Shown one piece after another: positions 32,901 to 46,396 of a stretch of 64,000 bases of DNA. Position numbers and translations under genes: made by a program. The first letter of the stretch is position 1. Each line of letters begins with the position of its first letter. The DNA is from Patagioenas fasciata. Taxonomy: Eukaryota > Chordata > Aves > Columbiformes > Columbidae. The stretch is taken from NCBI RefSeq assembly GCF_037038585.1, contig NC_092541.1, positions 2,787,445-2,851,444 of the forward strand, given 5' to 3'. Under the pieces are notes generated by a model. That model was not told the origin of the DNA, did not search any database, and worked only from the letters and a program-made list of their open reading frames with translations.

Positions 32901-33505
32901 CCATTGCCCTTCCCAAGACTTAAACCCCAGCGCAGCGCTCAGTGGGGTCGTTATTCCACCATTGCAACCCAGCATCACTCTTTAAAAGCAAATTTTGCAG
33001 GTAATTAACCCCAACTGCTGCTTGCCATGGAGCTACTGGGTTGTCTTGTTTCAAAAGGCATCTCAGTGGTGGTTCCTCGGCAGGGGCTCCGGTGCCCTCG
33101 CGCCGACACACTGCAGGGATGGGGACACCCCCGGGGATGGGGACACCGCCGATGGGCAGCATGGCTGTGGGTTAGGCCTGCGTCCCGTTAAACCAAACTG
33201 AATTCCATGGCACTGGTTTAACACAGTACCACATTTGGCACTGGAAATCGCCGCCTCGTGGCTGTGACTCCAATGAGGATGAGGAAGGTCCTGCCGGGGC
33301 TGGAGGCAGCGAGGGGTAGGAAACCGCCCTTCCCGTATTCATTAAACTCTCGCATTTCAAACGAGCAGCCTGGTTCTCCCACTTCCCTTTCATCTGGGCT
33401 CAGGTCTATTTTTTCCTCGCTTCCTACTTCTGAGTAATTGTTAGAAAAGTAAAATCAACAGGTCGTAAAATGATAAAAGCACATTCTCGGGTAAATCCTC
33501 CCCTT

Positions 33506-33585
33506 GGGCTCAATTCTGCTCTCGTTTTTCACTGATAAAATGCCCCTGCCTTCCCTGGAGCCCTCTTGATTTACATCACATACCT
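33506..33585. repeat. Fragment of ancient amniote palindromic repeat
   Basis: GGGCTCAATTCTGCTCTCGT, a short spacer with CCCTGGAG, and TTGATTTACATCA match the order of blocks in the same ancient palindromic family as 17504-17545. Degenerate. Confidence 0.4.
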
Positions 33586-34137
33586 TGGATTACGAAAGAA
33601 ACGTTGATTTTTCTGATATCAACACAACATGAATCTAGACACACCCAGCCTAGCTGTGCCAGCTCAATAAATCAGGAGCAGAGCCAGGAATAGCTTATAT
33701 CCGAGTAATAGAGCTTCAACTACACCATCCTGATACGGCGAGAGCAATCCAACCTCCTTAATGTAGATAGTTATATCCAAATAAAGGTGCTTTATGTCAG
33801 TATAAATTATCCTTTTCCCATTTAGGGAGGCCTTTCTGCAAAATGAATGTGCTAGAGCAACTGCCAATCTGGATACAGATAGATTGTTTAGAAAAAAACC
33901 AAACCGCCAGCAAACCCTCATGGAAATACAAGCGGCGTTTGATGGCTCCTTCTCCCAGAGCCGACGCATCGGGGTCCCCCCGGCCCCACGGGACACGGTG
34001 CTGCCTGCTCCACGCAGATCCACGGGGATCTGCTGCAGGTTTGGGGCTTTTTCTTCCAAATTTCCTGCATTTTCTAATGCATCAACACCATCTAAACAGA
34101 TCAGGAGCCCCCTTGGGAGGAGGCACCAAGCGCTTCA

Positions 34138-34602
34138 CAAGACAGGAGCGCACCCAGGACGAGGGCAACAAAGATGCTGGAGGGAGTGGAGCATCTCCCG
34201 TGTGAGGAAAGGCTGGGGGAGCTGGGGCTCTGGAGTTGGAGAAGAGGAGACTGAGGGGTGACCTCATTCATGGGGATCAATATGGAAAGGGGCAGTGTCA
34301 GGAGGATGGAGCCAGGCTCTTCTGGGTGACAACCAGTGACAGGACAAGGGGCAATGGGTGCAAACTGAAACGCAAGAGGTTCCACTTAACTTTGAGAAGC
34401 AACTTCTTCCTGGTGAGGGTGTCAGAGCCTGGCCCAGGCTGCCCAGGGAGGTTGTGGAGTCTCCTTCTCTGCAGACATTCAAACCCGCCTGGACACCTTC
34501 CTGTGGAACCTCAGCTGGGTGTTCCTGCTCCATGGGGGGATTGCACTGGATGAGCTTTCCAGGGCCCTTCCAACCCCTCACATTCCATGATTCTGTGATT
34601 TC
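34138..34602 (+). mobile_element. CR1 LINE, truncated 3' end
   Basis: Contains GAGAAGAGGAGACTGAGGGG, TGACAGGACAAGGGGCAATG, CAGGCTGCCCAGGGAGGTTG and GGCCCTTCCAACCCC, ending ATTCCATGATTCTGTGATT. All are hallmark blocks of the CR1 3' end. It appears to be a different CR1 subfamily from the copy at 7.5 kb, judging by the region around the internal GACAAGGGGCAATGG block. 5'-truncated, antisense to SKAP1, without coding capacity. Confidence 0.92.
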
Positions 34603-35369
34603 TCCCCGTGGAGCCCGCAGAGCACCCGGGGTGTGCGGTTGGCAGCAGGTGAACGGAACAACCGCTGCCCCGGGTCCCTTCGCCGTTCCCAACGCGGAGC
34701 TGGATTCCGCGGCTCCCGGGCGTCTGGAGCTCGTTAGCGGATCCGTTTCGCGCAGCTCTGTGACAAAGATGTTTCTCTTTAAAGCCCCGGGCTCCCGCGG
34801 GCAGGAGCCCAAGTGATGAAAGCGCTTTCTGGGTGGCGGCCGTGCCGGCAGAGACGTGGGAACCGGAGCCCTGGGCGGGCTGATTTAACTCAAAGTGATT
34901 TAAACCGTCAATTTCCATGATGATTTAAATCATCGAGCAAGACTTCTTGATTGAAATCATCCATTTTACTGTTGGTTTGCATTTATACTCTTTATTCACT
35001 TTCTTAAGGAAAGTGACTGTTAAAACACGTTGATAAAGTTATGGTCAATTTAACGCTTCTCTTAGTTAACCAGCACAACACACTATTTCTATGCCAAAAA
35101 ATATTTAGGTCATTATGTAGCTTAACAAACATTTATTTGGGTACTTAAATTTTGTATTATGTCACAAAATGGTGAAAGATGTGGGGTTTAGGAAGTGATT
35201 ATTGACTTTTATTCACAGCCAATGCAAAACATTATATGGCCTGAGACGGAAATTCAAATATAAATATACAAAAGCAATGTTTGGAGTTTTATTGGTGAAA
35301 TAAATTTACTTTTAAATTGATGGATATGTGAGGGGAAAAAAATTAAATCCTATGAAATTTCAAGGTGAT

Positions 35370-35765
35370 TTATTTAACAAAGGAAGTATTATCAGATGTG
35401 ATGGGATGGAGTTGAAGGTTCCTGGTTATCACATCCTTCCAGTTGGTGCATCTCATCCTCCCAAACCTCGTCTCCTCTGCTAAATTTGGAACAAAACCAG
35501 AGGTTGCCTCTCTCAGTTTCTGGCCCTGCATGAGAACGTGAACTAAACTGCTGCAGTAAATCAAACTGGAGGAAAAAATCTCCCTGCGCCTCTGTGGGGT
35601 TAAATCTGGTCTAGGACCTTCCAGAAATCCTGGGACTAACGGGACGCTCCAGGGACTTTGGAAAGCAACAGGTTTTGGGAGTTTGTGTTTATTTCTGAAT
35701 CTCAACAATTCTCTTAAAGCCTCATTTTCCATTGAAATATCTGTGGGTTTTTCAATCACCTCCAT
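35370..35765 (-). other. Unidentified open frame with nearby poly(A) signal, possible exon or retrocopy
   Basis: A 131-residue frame from Met (35763-35765) to TAA (35370-35372), within a longer open stretch that runs to 36092. It includes SMENEALRELLRFRNKHKLP and FGRMRCTNWKDVI, a helix-like start and well-mixed composition, unlike the Pro/Gly/Ala/Arg-rich shadow frames around it. AATAAA on the same strand lies 77 bases after the stop (35288-35293), with another overlapping the stop. A possible acceptor (TGGTTCTTCGCAG) lies upstream, near 35870. No poly(A) tail or target duplication marks a clear retrocopy. I do not recognise the family. It may be a chance frame, a pseudogene, or a terminal exon in the SKAP1 intron. 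Confidence 0.3.
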
Positions 35766-38700
35766 CGGCTCCGTCCTCGGTAGCCTCGGGTTGGGCAGGG
35801 CCGGGTTCCGGGGGAGCGTCCCGTGGGGACCCCAAGCCCCCATCGTCCTCCTGCCCCCCCGCACTGCGAAGAACCAGAGCTCATTGCAGCCAGCGGAACC
35901 CGGGATCTCACACCTCATTTTTCCCAGCCCATCACCGTTATTCCAGCAACTTCCACCTCCTGTCCGCTGGGTTCTAATTTCGTTTCCCGCTCCCCGGCTC
36001 TTTCCGGGGTCTGGCACGCCCAGGCGAGGCTGACACGAGGCAGTCGGTGTCTGTGAGTCCTCCCAGCCCCGCGGGGCTGGGCACGGAGCCATGCGGGGAC
36101 TGGAAACGGGGCTGCGTCCACGGGGAGAGCTCAGGGAGGAGGATGCTCGGGCTCCGGTGTTGGGTGATACGGGGCAATTAGATTAAAGTATCTTCCATTA
36201 GTGAAGAGTGAGAGTTTGCTAAGTGTGGTATCTGTTAGCCCAGAGTCATAACAAACCCACAGATAAATGAAGTGCCGGTTACCTCCTTCAAACAAAAAAA
36301 AGAACAGGAAAAAAGAGCAAGCTGCTTCCTCTTGGAAAGGCTCCGGGCTCCCGAGTCCCCTGCCCTACAATCCAAGTACTCCGCGTGGTCTATCTCTGCA
36401 AAGCCATTTCTAGAAAACCGGAGTATTTAACACAAAATTAAGGATGCGTGTTTAAGGGAGACAGCTGGGAAATGCTAAAGGTGGGACAAGTTTTTCGGGA
36501 GCACTGAACTGCAATGGTAAAGCATGACGGGTGGGAGCAAGTGCTTGGGCAGCCCTGAGCAGCACCCACCTGTGGTTCAGGTGACTTTCTGTGGGACACG
36601 AGGGAAACTGCTGGGAAAACACCCCTGTCCCACGCAAAATTCATCAGCCCACGCTGCCTCTTGTCTGTCCACTGATTGACTGAAGTTTCTACTGCACAAC
36701 CTTCCTCTTGCAAACCCGTGCTGAGGACAAGAGCTGGGCCCAGCCTTGGGCTTCGCTCATTTAAACTTGGGATGGCAAAGCATCCCCTGATGCGCAACCC
36801 CACGGCAGGGCCGTGGTAAACCCTGTTGGGCAAAGCTGGGGATGCCGGAGGGCACAGCACACCCGGGGCAGCTCCGCAATGGGGCGAAGCAGGGGGTAAA
36901 CTCAGTGTTTCATGCAGTTGGCACGGACGCTGGTGTACGGAGCCGGGGCCACGTTGTCCTTCCATCTGCGGCCGTCCCGGCGCGTCGGGCAGCACCGAGC
37001 GCGGTGGCATCACCTCGCTGCCCCCGGCATCCGGGCGGGAAGCGGAGATGAAACTTGGCCACTGCTTTTCCTTGTTCCAGATAAGAAAATCATTTGTCAC
37101 CGCGGGGCGGGGTGGGTGTCGGGGCTGGGGGCGGGGGGGTGATGGGTTTTTATCGGGAAAGTGTCAGTCTGTCCACACGACCTGGAGAACAAATGTGTGT
37201 TTTATCACCCGCCCAACAGAACCCGCCGAACACCTGCAGCAGGCGTGCGCCCCGGCCCCGCCGCCGAGGGAGAAAGTCACAGTGATGGATTTGCCCATCT
37301 TAATTAATGTAAACAAACAAAAGAGGAACATCAAATAATGCCCTTGACAGCCTGAAAACGGAGCGGGGAGAGCAGAGAGCGCTTTATAAAAGGAGCCCTT
37401 TTGATGTGCAGGCCGCAGGATCAAGGTTTGTAAATAGCAGCAGCTCCATATCGAGGCTTATCCAAATATTTTCATTTCCCATCACAAGCTGAGAGCCAGG
37501 GGTTGATGGTTTTGGACTCTTCAACTTTCAGCTTTCACCCTGCAGCCCTGGAGCGAGCGGGAGGGCCGGGGGGGCTCCCTGCACCCAGCGCTGACATGGG
37601 GCACCTGGGGACCCAGCCCTGGCCACCAGCGCCGCTGTCCCCACCATCACAGCCGCCCGCGGGACGCTGAGCCAGAGCCCATCGCAGCCCTCGCTGGCTC
37701 CATCCCTCCAGACACCAGCGGATCTGAGGGCTGGGGTGGTTCACCAGCCAAGCATGAATCACCGGTGTCACACCGGGGGGACGAAGCGTCACCCGGCGAT
37801 GTATAAACAGGATTAGCGTGGCTGAGACATGTGAAACCATCCTTCCCCTCCAGACAGGAGCCTGGAGCCCAGCGGGGCTCCCCCAGCCCAGCCGCCCTTT
37901 CTCCTTGTCCCCTGCAGGGAGGGGACACCCGGGCCAGCCCAGGAGCCGGGCAGCCCAGGCAACACCCCCGAATTTGGGGAGCAGAGAGCGGGGTTATCGC
38001 TGTGGGGGTCACTTTAATCCTGAGCAGCGACGGCACTGAAGTCAGGGGGAAGAGGAAGGGAGAAAAAAAAAGCTTTACACCATAAATATCCCATGAATTC
38101 CCGTCTTGATGTCAGGGTTACATTTGGGGTCTTTAAAAACACATATGACTAAAATGGAGCGTTTCCATCACTGCTCTGGCATATTTACGGTCTCCGGGAA
38201 GGGCTCCCAGCCACAAATCCCACTTTGACTTATAAAGGCCCCGGCAAAGGTCAGCGCAGGGATGGCCGGGGGGAAGCACGGGGGGAGCCGGGGAACCCCG
38301 ACCAGGGTGCAGCCCCCCCGCCCTGTCCCGGCCCCTGGGGTGCTGGGGGTCCCCGGGGCTGGGGCCGCCTGCCCGGGCAGGGCTGGGGAGCCGGGGGGGA
38401 TCGTGCCGTTCCGGGGCTTCGCCACAAGGCAGCAGCAGAAGCCCAGGATTGGAGCCGGGAGCCGAGAGCATCGCGGTGCAGGGGACAGGGACAAGCGACA
38501 CCCTCTGCCCGGTCTGTCCTCTCATAAAGGGGCTGTGCTGAGCCCCCCTGCCCTGGGGACCCCCTGTCCTGGGGGTGATGCCCAGGAGCACAAAGATGCT
38601 GGAAGATGAGGGGCTGTTCTATCACCTGGAAAAATAGCTTTCAGAGCCTTTGGTCCCAACCGTGGAGGTTTTTACCCTAAAAAAAAGCCTGGAGAGGGGT

Positions 38701-41700
38701 GACTGGCAAGGAAATACCCTTGGGTAGGGTCAAAGAGGTGTTAAAACAAGACCTTGGGGTAAAACTGGGCTCTGTCAGCTCCCAGTCTGGTGTCGTACGG
38801 GTTAGACTGGGCAGGACGGGTCAGACCTTTCAGCCTCCCCTGGTCCCACGTCCCCTCACCCACCGTCACCCCAGCCGGGGACACGGGACGGATGGCAGGG
38901 TGGCAGTGTCCTCCATCCCATCCCTGTCCCCGGGGCTCAGGGGGCTCTGGTGACCCCCGGCCGGTTGGGAAGGACACTTTGCCACAGGTTTGGGGCAGCT
39001 GCCCCGTCCCATCCCTGTCCCTGCTGTGACCGGGACGCGGGGCCCGCGGGGCCCAGCTCCTGCCCTCCCTCTCATGACTTCATCACTTTTCCTCTGCACA
39101 CTTGGCTAAAAAGTGCTGAACGCGGCACTGCTTGGCTGTAATTATTTACCCAAAGGTGGGGGATGAGAGAAACACACGATGATTAAAAAAATTATTGGTA
39201 AAAGGACATAAAATAAAGTATTGATCAGGTTGGCTGTATCCCACCTCTGGAAATATAAGAAAGTGACAGGGCTGTATAAAGAATGCTGGGTCCAAAAAAG
39301 AAGCTGATTCTTATTACAGCTCAGATACCCACCAAGCGATAAATCCAGGACACTATAGATCAGGAGTTTATTATAAAAAGCACCAAATGTGGTTAATCAG
39401 ATGTGTCCTTGGCTACAAATCCAGGCTGGCTCATGGGCTCGGGACCCAGGGGGGACATTGGGACCTTAACCCAACCTCCAGCACCCATTGGGGAAAGGCT
39501 CCAATTCGGGGTTTGGCACTAAACCTGCCCTATGAACACGGGGAGAAAAAGGTAAATTCTCAGTGCCAGCTCTGCACCCCGTTAGTACTGAACATGGAGC
39601 TGAGGAACAGCAGAGCTGAGCTCTGCAATCCCAACTCCCGGCATAGGGACAGGGCTGAAATCTTTAGGCAAAGGTGGGAGAGACACCGAGACCCTTGAAA
39701 CGTCTCTCATCAAATCAAAACACTGAGCTTAATGGCTCTGGCTACCTCGGAGACCAATAAAAGCCCCAAAACCGGTTATGAGCCTGTGATCTGAGGTTAG
39801 AGGAAACCTGGCAGAGTGCTGACTGATTGGAGAGTTATTGGAAAGAAATAAAAAGGTTGCATTAAACCTAACGGAAGGTCACAGCGCGAGCGTATCTCAT
39901 GGAAGGTGACTGCCCTCATTACCCATACCGGGGTACCCCCTGCACCTTGGGGATGCTGCTGGTGCTTTCAAGTCTCTTTGTGGAAAAGAGATTTATATAA
40001 AACTGATTATTGTTATTTTTGCAGCGGAGGAGCAGCACATTCATCAGGCTGCTCTGCTTTCCCCCGCTTTCGGCTCCTTCACTTGAGACACCTGCCACCG
40101 GCCTCCTTCTCCAGCTCTGGGTTTGTTCAGGGATCTAAAAATCAAGCTTCAAAAGGCAAATAACAGCTCCGAGCAGCCCGTGGGGCAGCGTCCAGCCCCG
40201 TGTGCCCACGGCCGGGGCGCGCGGAGCCCCCAGCTGACCCCAAAATGCCGGAGCGCTCGGGCTGTGTCCTCCCCAAACCTCCCCATGGAAGATGCAAAGG
40301 GCTTATCTAGGCAGGAGATACCTTATCTCCTGCAATGCGAGTGCTTCTTCAGCCTCCTTTGAAAATCCCATCTCTCCGCCCCAGACAGGGCAGACCATTG
40401 AGCCATTAAACAAACTGAACCCCCAAAAATATGAGCGCAGAGCAAAAAGGGCTCACGTAACTTCATACACCACCGTGTTATTCATGGGCCTCCATATGCC
40501 ACCACCCTGCATTTCTCCCTTGACACCCCTGTAAATTTTCAGCTTTTCTCCAGACCTTTGCCCAGAAAGCACCAAGTTCTGGCAGGAAAAACGTTCAAAA
40601 TAAGATTCAAACCAGTGGAGTCAAACTGGAAGCTCCTGACAGCTCAACTCCAAATAACCAGGGGCTGCGGCAAGCTTGATCATTTGCCCCAGAATCTATA
40701 AATCTGGAAACTACAAGATATATGAACTCCGTAACCTCAGTCCGTCCAACCCCAAGAGAGCTCTCCCCCGGGAACCAAGCGTCTGTTCATCTTTATGGGG
40801 CTGGGACGGGTTCACCGCAAACTTTCTCCTCCGGGAAGGAGCTGGTGTGTGTTCCTGTGTCCCCCAGGACCCCCTCGGCGTCAAGGGGAGGGAGAGGAAC
40901 ATCATGAAGAATTTGTAACCGTGCATGTAGAGATGACATTTATAGGGCTCTCAAATTGGAAACTGTACATTTTATTGCACTCTCTGTCAAAAAATGCAGT
41001 TCCATCAGAGGCGAGAACGACAAGGGAAACAACCAATCAATATCTGGGCCTCTAATATCTGGACTGAAAAAAATCATTATCCTGTTACTTTTATTATGGC
41101 GTTATGCTTGAAATATGATAGTTTAAGGTTGTTTCCATTACCTAGACAATTTTTAAGGGGTGTTTCCCTCCCCTCCGCCTCTGGCTCAGCTCCCTCTGGG
41201 CTGAAAATCAGAACAAGCCACTCGAGAGGGGGGTCGGTGGGTCCTGGCTCCACCAGCTGGGGGGGTGTTGGGACCCATGGAGGTCCCACCTGCTGCAGCA
41301 GCACCGGGAGGGCAGTGGGAGCCCGTGGCCACCTCACCTGCTCACACCAGCTCTGTGTCCCGGGATTGAGCTGCTGAACCGAGTCCCTGGGCTCTTGTGG
41401 CCGTCCCCTGCCACCCCAGGGGCTGCTGGTGACGGGCCATTGCCACCAGCACACCCGCAGCACCAGCAGCGATTGGGAGAGAGCAAAAACATCTCAACCA
41501 TCACCCCAACATGTGGTCCTTGCCCCAAAATTATCTACCCATTTGTACCCCGTGCTGTTGGGCAAACTGACCCTCCCCGAGCACAACAGCTCACGAGGGG
41601 ACGCTCTGTCCTAACCTTGCAGGTTTATCTGTCCTTGGGGGTAGTTTGGGGAGCGCTAGGGTTGTATTGAAGTTCTGGGCTTGCATTTGGAGGATTATTG

Positions 41701-42984
41701 ATGAAGTTTTGCATTACCCAGGCTAAAAGCCCTGTGCTGCCACTCTCCTCCAGACTGTCTCTCTTCAGTCCCGCAGAGCACTAAGTGGGCCCTTAATGAA
41801 GGAGAGAAAGGTTATCAGGACCCGCATGGGGCTCAGCCGTCTGCTCCAGCGAAAATCAGGAGACGCCACAGATAAGAGTTCAAAGCGATGCGAAGAGACA
41901 GCCCATGCCGGCTGCTCAGCCCTGTGTGCCCGGGGAGCCGGTTCCCAGCACCTGGCAAGGAAAGCAGAACGGAGCCGTGTTCGCGCGGCTCCTGGCCCCA
42001 GAGAAGTGCAGCTTTGGAGCAATGGGCAGGGGAGATGCTCCGGTGTGGGGACCCCGGCTCTGCCCCACGACATCCCCACAATGCTGCGGCTCAGGAAACA
42101 CACCAGTTGGTCACAGGGATGCTGGGACAGCAGCTGGACCACAACCCAGGAGAAGGTGCGACAGGGAGATGCAGGACAGTGACCACACACCCGCCACCAC
42201 CAGACCCCTGAGGAGCATCCTGACGAGCCACAAACACACACCCAGTAATTAGCACGAGCTGCAAGGGGTAATTACTGCTACGCAGGGAGGAGGGGCAAGG
42301 TTCCCAAAAGCATTTTGTGCTTTAGCCTCCCCAGGCTGCAACAGCATCAGGGTTAGTTGAGACACGTTCCTTTCTCACCCCTTTTCAAAGCAGTCATGCG
42401 ATGGGGATCACCAAGCGGCAATACATTGACGGAGTTGTCCCCGCAGCTGTCACCTCTCCCCAGGGCCAGCTCGGTGCTACCTGCCCTTCCCTGCCACCCC
42501 ACCTCAGCCTCTCTTTATTATATGACAGCAAATAGAGTCCTCAGCACCACGTTTTAGGCGCCAGAGCTGCTGCAGCGGGATGCCCTGGAAGGCGCTAACC
42601 TCTAAAGGATTTGTAGTTGAAGAGCAGAGAGAGTTGGGAGAGACAGGGCAAGGAGCGAATGCGAAGAAAAGACAGATCAATCCCAACGATTCATCATGCC
42701 AAGAGCTGTCCAAATAATCAAAGGCATCAGCCAGGTTGATGTATGGCTGATGTCACCAAGAGAGACCCTTAACAAGGCACCAGCGCAGCAGCTGCTGGTC
42801 AGGGAGTGTCTCCGCACACGCCGGGCTGGGCCGAGGCCGCAGCCCATCCATCACCCACCCACCTTCCCGGCCAACCTGATTAGCAAGCGCTGGCGGGGGC
42901 TGACAGCCACCATGGCCCTCCCCACACGGGCTGAGCCACGCAGGGGGGTGCCGGGCTGGCCTGGGCACCGGGGGGGACTGCGGG

Positions 42985-43464
42985 TGGTCACCCAGTGTCA
43001 GTCACCCAGCATCAGTCACCAAGCATCGGTCACCCAGCATCGGTCACCAAGCATCAGTCACCCAGCATTGGTCACCCAGCATTGGTCACCAAGCATCAGT
43101 AACCTAGCATCGATCACCCAGTATCGGTCACCCAGCATTGGTCACCAAGCATCAGTAACCTAGCATCGATCACCCAGTATCGGTCACCCAGCATTGGTCA
43201 CCCAGCATCAGTAACCTAGCATCGGTCACCCAGTATCGGTCACCAAGCATTGGTCACCCAGCATCAGTAACCTAGCATCGGTCACCCAGCATCGGTCACC
43301 AAGCATCGGTCACCAAGCATCGGTCACCCAGCATCAGTAACCTAGCATCGGTCACCCAGCATCGGTCACCAAGCATTGGTCATCAAGCATCAGTAACCTA
43401 GCATCGGTCACCCAGCATCGGTCACCCAGCATCAGTAACCTAGCATCGGTCACCCAGCATCGGG
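42985..43464. repeat. 14-bp minisatellite with 56-bp higher-order period
   Basis: Tandem GCATCGGTCACCCA-type 14-mers, about 34 copies. The variant CAGTAACCTAG recurs at 43097, 43153, 43209, 43265, 43335, 43391 and 43433, spaced 56, 56, 56, 70, 56 and 42 bases, all multiples of 14. So the array grew largely by four-unit blocks. Confidence 0.95.
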
Positions 43465-44098
43465 GTCGGCTCCAGCCCAGAGCCCTGGCTGCATCCGCAA
43501 AGCCCCGGCAGCCACGCAGGACCGCGCTGCAGCAGCTCTGGGAGCAAACCCCAGGGATCTCTGAGGTTTCCCCATCTCTCTGAGCATCAAGTACCTCTCA
43601 GCAATGTGGGGTGAGACCCAGTGGCTCTTCCAACCCCCTCTCCCGCCCCAGCATCCTGGGATGGGTCACGGGTGCATGAGGAGCCACTTTTGAAGACCAG
43701 GGTGATTGCGTAGGGCTGAGCTGGCGCAGAGGCTCTCAGAAAATCCCGAAACCAAGGGCCGTCCCTGCTCCCGACTCCATGGCTCTGTTCTGCTGGGCAC
43801 TGTCGCACCTCTCAGCTTGGTTTTTCACGCCATAGGTGGGAGGCAACGGCCACAGCCCGGCCACCGCGTCATGAAATGGGCTCTTCTCCAAGCTCTGCCC
43901 TCCCGTTGTCCCCTCGAGGACTGAGCCCACGCTCAGGTGAGCGGTGACATTCACCTGCGTGAGTCCCCAGGTTCCTGCCACCAGCAGATGGCTCTGCCCC
44001 CCGCACGGCCACCGTGTCCCCACAGGCCACGACAGCAGGAGGGGAAATGCAGCTTCCCATGGAGAAACCTCACATCAGAAACAGCCTCAGCGCATGTG

Positions 44099-44117
44099 CA
44101 CACACACACACACACAC
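44099..44117. repeat. (CA)n microsatellite
   Basis: Uninterrupted CA dinucleotide run. Confidence 0.9.
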
Positions 44118-46336
44118 GTGTCTTCATGCATGTGCATGTAGTAGAATCCTTTGCATGTAAAAGTGCAAAAATCACTTATTTTAACTCATCTGACGCAACA
44201 AGATGCTCTACTGCCTGTAATGAATTAACAGCATTAATGCAGGTGAAATACAGGGTGTTGCAATATCTTACATCCTCGTGCCAGCAGGCAGGACGTGGCT
44301 CCCGCTCCCACACACGGTGTCCCCAGCAGGCCCAGCACCGCGGGTGCAGCTCGGCCCAAGCTCAGCCCTGCCTAAAATTCCCTCTCCCTGCCAGGCCCCG
44401 CGTCCGGATCCCATTGGATGAACAGGAGCCCGGTTGATTGCTGCAGTTTCAATAGCTTGTTCAGCCATCGATTGCCGTCACGTCACCGGGAGAAAAGGAT
44501 TAATAATCGGGTGCTCAGGTTGGCTCAATACTGCTGATAGCGCCTGACAAAATACCGTTCGGAGCACTCCCACCGGAACACTATCTATGTAGGAAAGCTG
44601 CGAGAAACATCATTCAGGGTTTCACGGAATAATGATTAACTCCAGATCTTCAGCCTAGAAAATCCAACAAATAGTTTCTATTATTTCCAGATAAATTCTC
44701 CCTCTCCTTCAGTTCATTGCCGCTGCACACACAGACCCTTTCACCGAAACCCACCAGGGGAGATGCATCTTTTCCTGTCTCTGCCCCCTCGCTCTCCCCC
44801 CACAGCCCCTTTATAATCCGTCCCAGAGGAAACACACGTCTTTGTAACCCTCACGTTGCTCCTGACCCTCGGCTGAGGAAACACGTCCCCTGGCAGCCCC
44901 AGCGCCTCGGAGCAGCGGGGTCACGCCAGGTTCCCGCGGCCGCAGCGCCACCCACGTCCTGCGTGGCCTTGGGCATGTCACTTATCCTGTCACCACATCC
45001 CTGCCACCGCTGGCGCCTGGCTTGATGGGAAGGGACAGCGTCACACGCACATCTCCAGGGACTCTGGGGTGCAGGCAGGGGGTGCAAAGCCCCCCAGACC
45101 CCACCTCATTTCCGACCTGTCACTATTAGCAACCGGGATGAGATGGATCCCACGAGGGATCCAACCGCCTGTCCCAGTGCCCAGCGCCGGGAGCCGGTGC
45201 CAAACCTGGATCTGGTGACCTCCGTCCAAATCAAAGGAGGACGGGACTGGGGTGTAAATCCCATCCCGGTGCACATCAGCCCGGCAGTAAATCGGAATCC
45301 TCGCCGTGCCCTCTTTATTATCACATTCACAGCATGAAGTTATGAGCTTCTTCACAGCTCCTGCTATAAAAATGTGATGGATGGCAGGGGAACCTCAGGG
45401 AGTTAATCTATTCTCCCATTAAATTTTACTTTAATTGGTCTTTGAGTCAATCAGAAACTCACTAGACAGTGAATTAAGAAAAGAAAAAGGGGGAAAAAAA
45501 GAATGAAACAGGGTGGGGGGAGTAAAAGGAGGTGCCTTTTTGGTGTTACTGTATTATAATGCTGGATGGGCCTTGGAGAGAGAGGCGAGAGGCTGGCAGA
45601 GCCATTTCCGCACGGCTTGAGGTGTCACTGCAGAGGGGAGGGGACAAATGGCGCAGGAAAGTCCTCAGAAAACACATCGGTGAAACCTGGTCCCCAGCAG
45701 CTCCAACACAGCAGCGAGTGGCCCCGCGCTGGGGACAGGGACGCGCCGGGGAGGATGGAAACGGCCTCGCTCGATGCCCGACCACAGCAACGTTCACAGG
45801 GCGGCTTGGAACGGGGCAGCGCTCCCGCTTTCTGGCGATCCGCGGTGGTTTATGGCAGCAAAGCCTGGCCTAGTGACAGGTGACACCCGCAGGTCCCGGC
45901 ATCGTCCCTGTCACCGATTCACCGGCGCAGCCAGCAGCCAAGTGCGCAGGTCGGGAAGGCAGGTTTGGGGATGGTGCTGCCTGCACGGTATTAAAACCTT
46001 TCACAGGCTCCAGATAAAGGTATTCAGGGTCCATTAACAGTCTCCCAGGATTTCCCGTCTTTTTAGAAGAATAAGAAGTGCATCAGTGTGCAGATCGAAT
46101 ATCCTACCAAAAATAAAACCTGCAGCAGCAAGAATAAAACCAGCAGAAAATGGAAGACAAAACGAGGCCGCCTGTGCTCGGCAGCAGCGCGCGGGGCTGA
46201 CGTCTCAAGTTTATGCCCTGGAATATATGATAATAAGGTTTTATGGGAGTGAGCCCTAGGGACAGGCATTGTCTCTGTAAACAACGGACTTGAGGGAAAA
46301 GCTGAGGTTTGAGTAATGTGCTCAGCCCTCACTTAT

Positions 46337-46396
46337 GATAATATATATATGCAGATATGCATATGTGTATATGTATGCGCATACACACACACACAG
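46337..46396. repeat. AT-rich then (CA)n compound microsatellite
   Basis: ATATATATATGCAGATATGC followed by TGTATATG and a CA run. Confidence 0.8.

Noticed and set aside
42696-43163. 155-residue plus-strand frame
   Set aside because: Its C-terminal part is the 14-bp minisatellite and the rest has no recognisable domain.
42985-43464. Possible CRISPR array
   Set aside because: Units are directly adjacent 14-mers with no unique spacers, in a vertebrate intron.
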